The translations under genes were made by a program, and so were the position numbers. Under the pieces are notes generated by a model. That model saw only the letters and a list, made by a program, of their open reading frames with translations, was not told the origin of the DNA and ran no database searches. Positions 5,729-6,464 of a DNA stretch of 6,464 bases are shown here, in pieces (position 1 is the first letter of the stretch; each line of letters starts with the position of its first letter). The stretch is taken from NCBI GenBank assembly GCA_959600065.1, contig CAUGKZ010000103.1:1-6464 (forward strand). The letters are read 5' to 3'. The DNA comes from an uncultured Kroppenstedtia sp. (lineage in GTDB: Bacteria > Bacillota > Bacilli > Thermoactinomycetales > DSM-45169).

Positions 5729-6464
5729 ATGGAAAAGAAACGAAAGATAGCCGTTCTGCCCGGGGACGGAGTCGGTCCGGAGATCGTGGAAGAAGGGGTC
5801 AAGGTGTTAAAACAGGCCGGGGAGCAGTTTGGATACCAATTCCATCTCAACTTCGGCTGGATCGGTGGCTGTGCGATCGACCGTATGAAACAACCCTTGC
5901 CCCCAGAGACGCTTCGCGTCTGCCAAGATGCGGATGCGGTCTTGTTGGGATCTGTAGGTGGGCCTCGCTGGGACTCAAATCCACCGGAACTGCGACCGGA
6001 GAAGGCGCTCCTCTCCTTGCGCAAAAAGCTGGAACTCTTCGCCAATCTACGTCCCGCCAAGCAGTTCCCCGGATTGGAAAACAGCTCCTCACTCCGGGCG
6101 GAAGTTCTGGAAGGGGTGGACCTGTTGGTGGTGCGGGAGTTGACCGGAGGGATATACTTCGGAGACAAATTTACCGAGGAGACGTCCCAGGGATTGCAAG
6201 CCACCGATACATTGGTTTACCGGGAAGATGAAGTGGAGCGAATCCTGCGGAGAGCTTTTGAGCTGGCCCAGGGCCGCCGTAACCGAGTCACTTCTGTCGA
6301 TAAAGCCAATGTGCTGGAGAGCTCCCGACTGTGGCGAAAGGTGGCGGAGCGGGTGGCTAAGGAATATCCCGACGTGGAGTTGGAACATATGCTGGTAGAT
6401 AACTGTGCCATGCAGATGATCCGCCAACCCGCCTCCTTTGACGTGATTGTGACTGAAAATATGT
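5729..6464 (+). CDS. leuB: 3-isopropylmalate dehydrogenase, 5' part (runs off window)
   Basis: The first 245 codons of a gene that normally has about 360 remain open to the window edge. The enzyme oxidises and decarboxylates 3-isopropylmalate with NAD to 2-oxoisocaproate, the leucine precursor. The start MEKKRKIAVLPGDGVGPEIV is typical of the family. Substrate-binding arginines are Arg98 and Arg108 in the LRPEKALLSLRKK...NLRP stretch, and Arg136 in RELTGGIYFGD. The catalytic Lys192 (VDKANVLESS) and the metal ligand Asp224 (VDNCAMQM) are present. The GDILSD-type metal motif and the NAD-binding segment lie beyond the window. An A/G-rich binding site, AAAGGAGAGGTGA (5711-5723), precedes the ATG, 27 nt after the leuA stop. 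The leucine branch context and NLRP/RELTGG motifs favour LeuB over isocitrate or tartrate dehydrogenase relatives. leuC and leuD are expected next. Confidence 0.96.
   Translation, partial: MEKKRKIAVLPGDGVGPEIVEEGVKVLKQAGEQFGYQFHLNFGWIGGCAIDRMKQPLPPETLRVCQDADAVLLGSVGGPRWDSNPPELRPEKALLSLRKKLELFANLRPAKQFPGLENSSSLRAEVLEGVDLLVVRELTGGIYFGDKFTEETSQGLQATDTLVYREDEVERILRRAFELAQGRRNRVTSVDKANVLESSRLWRKVAERVAKEYPDVELEHMLVDNCAMQMIRQPASFDVIVTENM

Noticed and set aside
5641..6231. Overlapping + strand reading frame of 196 codons across the leuA end and leuB start
   Set aside because: It is out of frame with clearly conserved leuA and leuB, is Arg/Gly rich and has no start signal.

Overview
The window carries the front of a branched-chain amino acid (ilv-leu) operon from a Gram-positive bacterium, all on the + strand: ilvB, ilvN, ilvC, leuA and the first 245 codons of leuB. 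The gene order matches the classical ilvBNC-leuABCD operon of Bacillus and its relatives. Strong AG-rich ribosome binding sites, a T-box leader and moderately GC-rich codon use point to Bacillota. A thermoactinomycete-like or other higher-GC member of Bacillales is my best guess, but the sequence shown does not prove it.

Layout. Positions 1-119 hold nothing I can recognise. A consensus sigma-A type promoter (TTGACA, 18 nt, TATAAT) lies at 120-149, with transcription predicted to start near 157. The leader of about 575 nt between that start and ilvB is filled by two RNA switches in series. The first (about 170-287) has the core sequences and helices of the ykkC family. From its operon context I assign it to the ppGpp-sensing subtype (2a), and it is followed by its own intrinsic terminator (275-344). 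The second (about 388-710) is a T-box with a CUC (leucine) specifier, a textbook antiterminator and a competing terminator. The genes follow: ilvB 734-2473, ilvN 2470-2979 (ATGA overlap), a 130-nt gap with two stem-loops, ilvC 3110-4117, leuA 4148-5701 and leuB 5729 to the window end.

How it works together. IlvB and IlvN form acetohydroxy acid synthase, and IlvC reduces and isomerises its product towards valine and isoleucine. LeuA and LeuB start the leucine branch from 2-oxoisovalerate. The dehydratase IlvD, the transaminase, and LeuC/LeuD are not in the window; leuC and leuD would be expected just downstream. Because the aptamer's 3' side is part of terminator 1, ligand binding should prevent termination, and uncharged tRNA-Leu should prevent termination at terminator 2. 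The leader therefore reads as a two-input AND gate: full transcription needs both the starvation alarmone and uncharged leucine tRNA. This tandem leader is the most interesting item in the window. A second point is an Arg in the usually Gly position of the valine-binding loop of IlvN.
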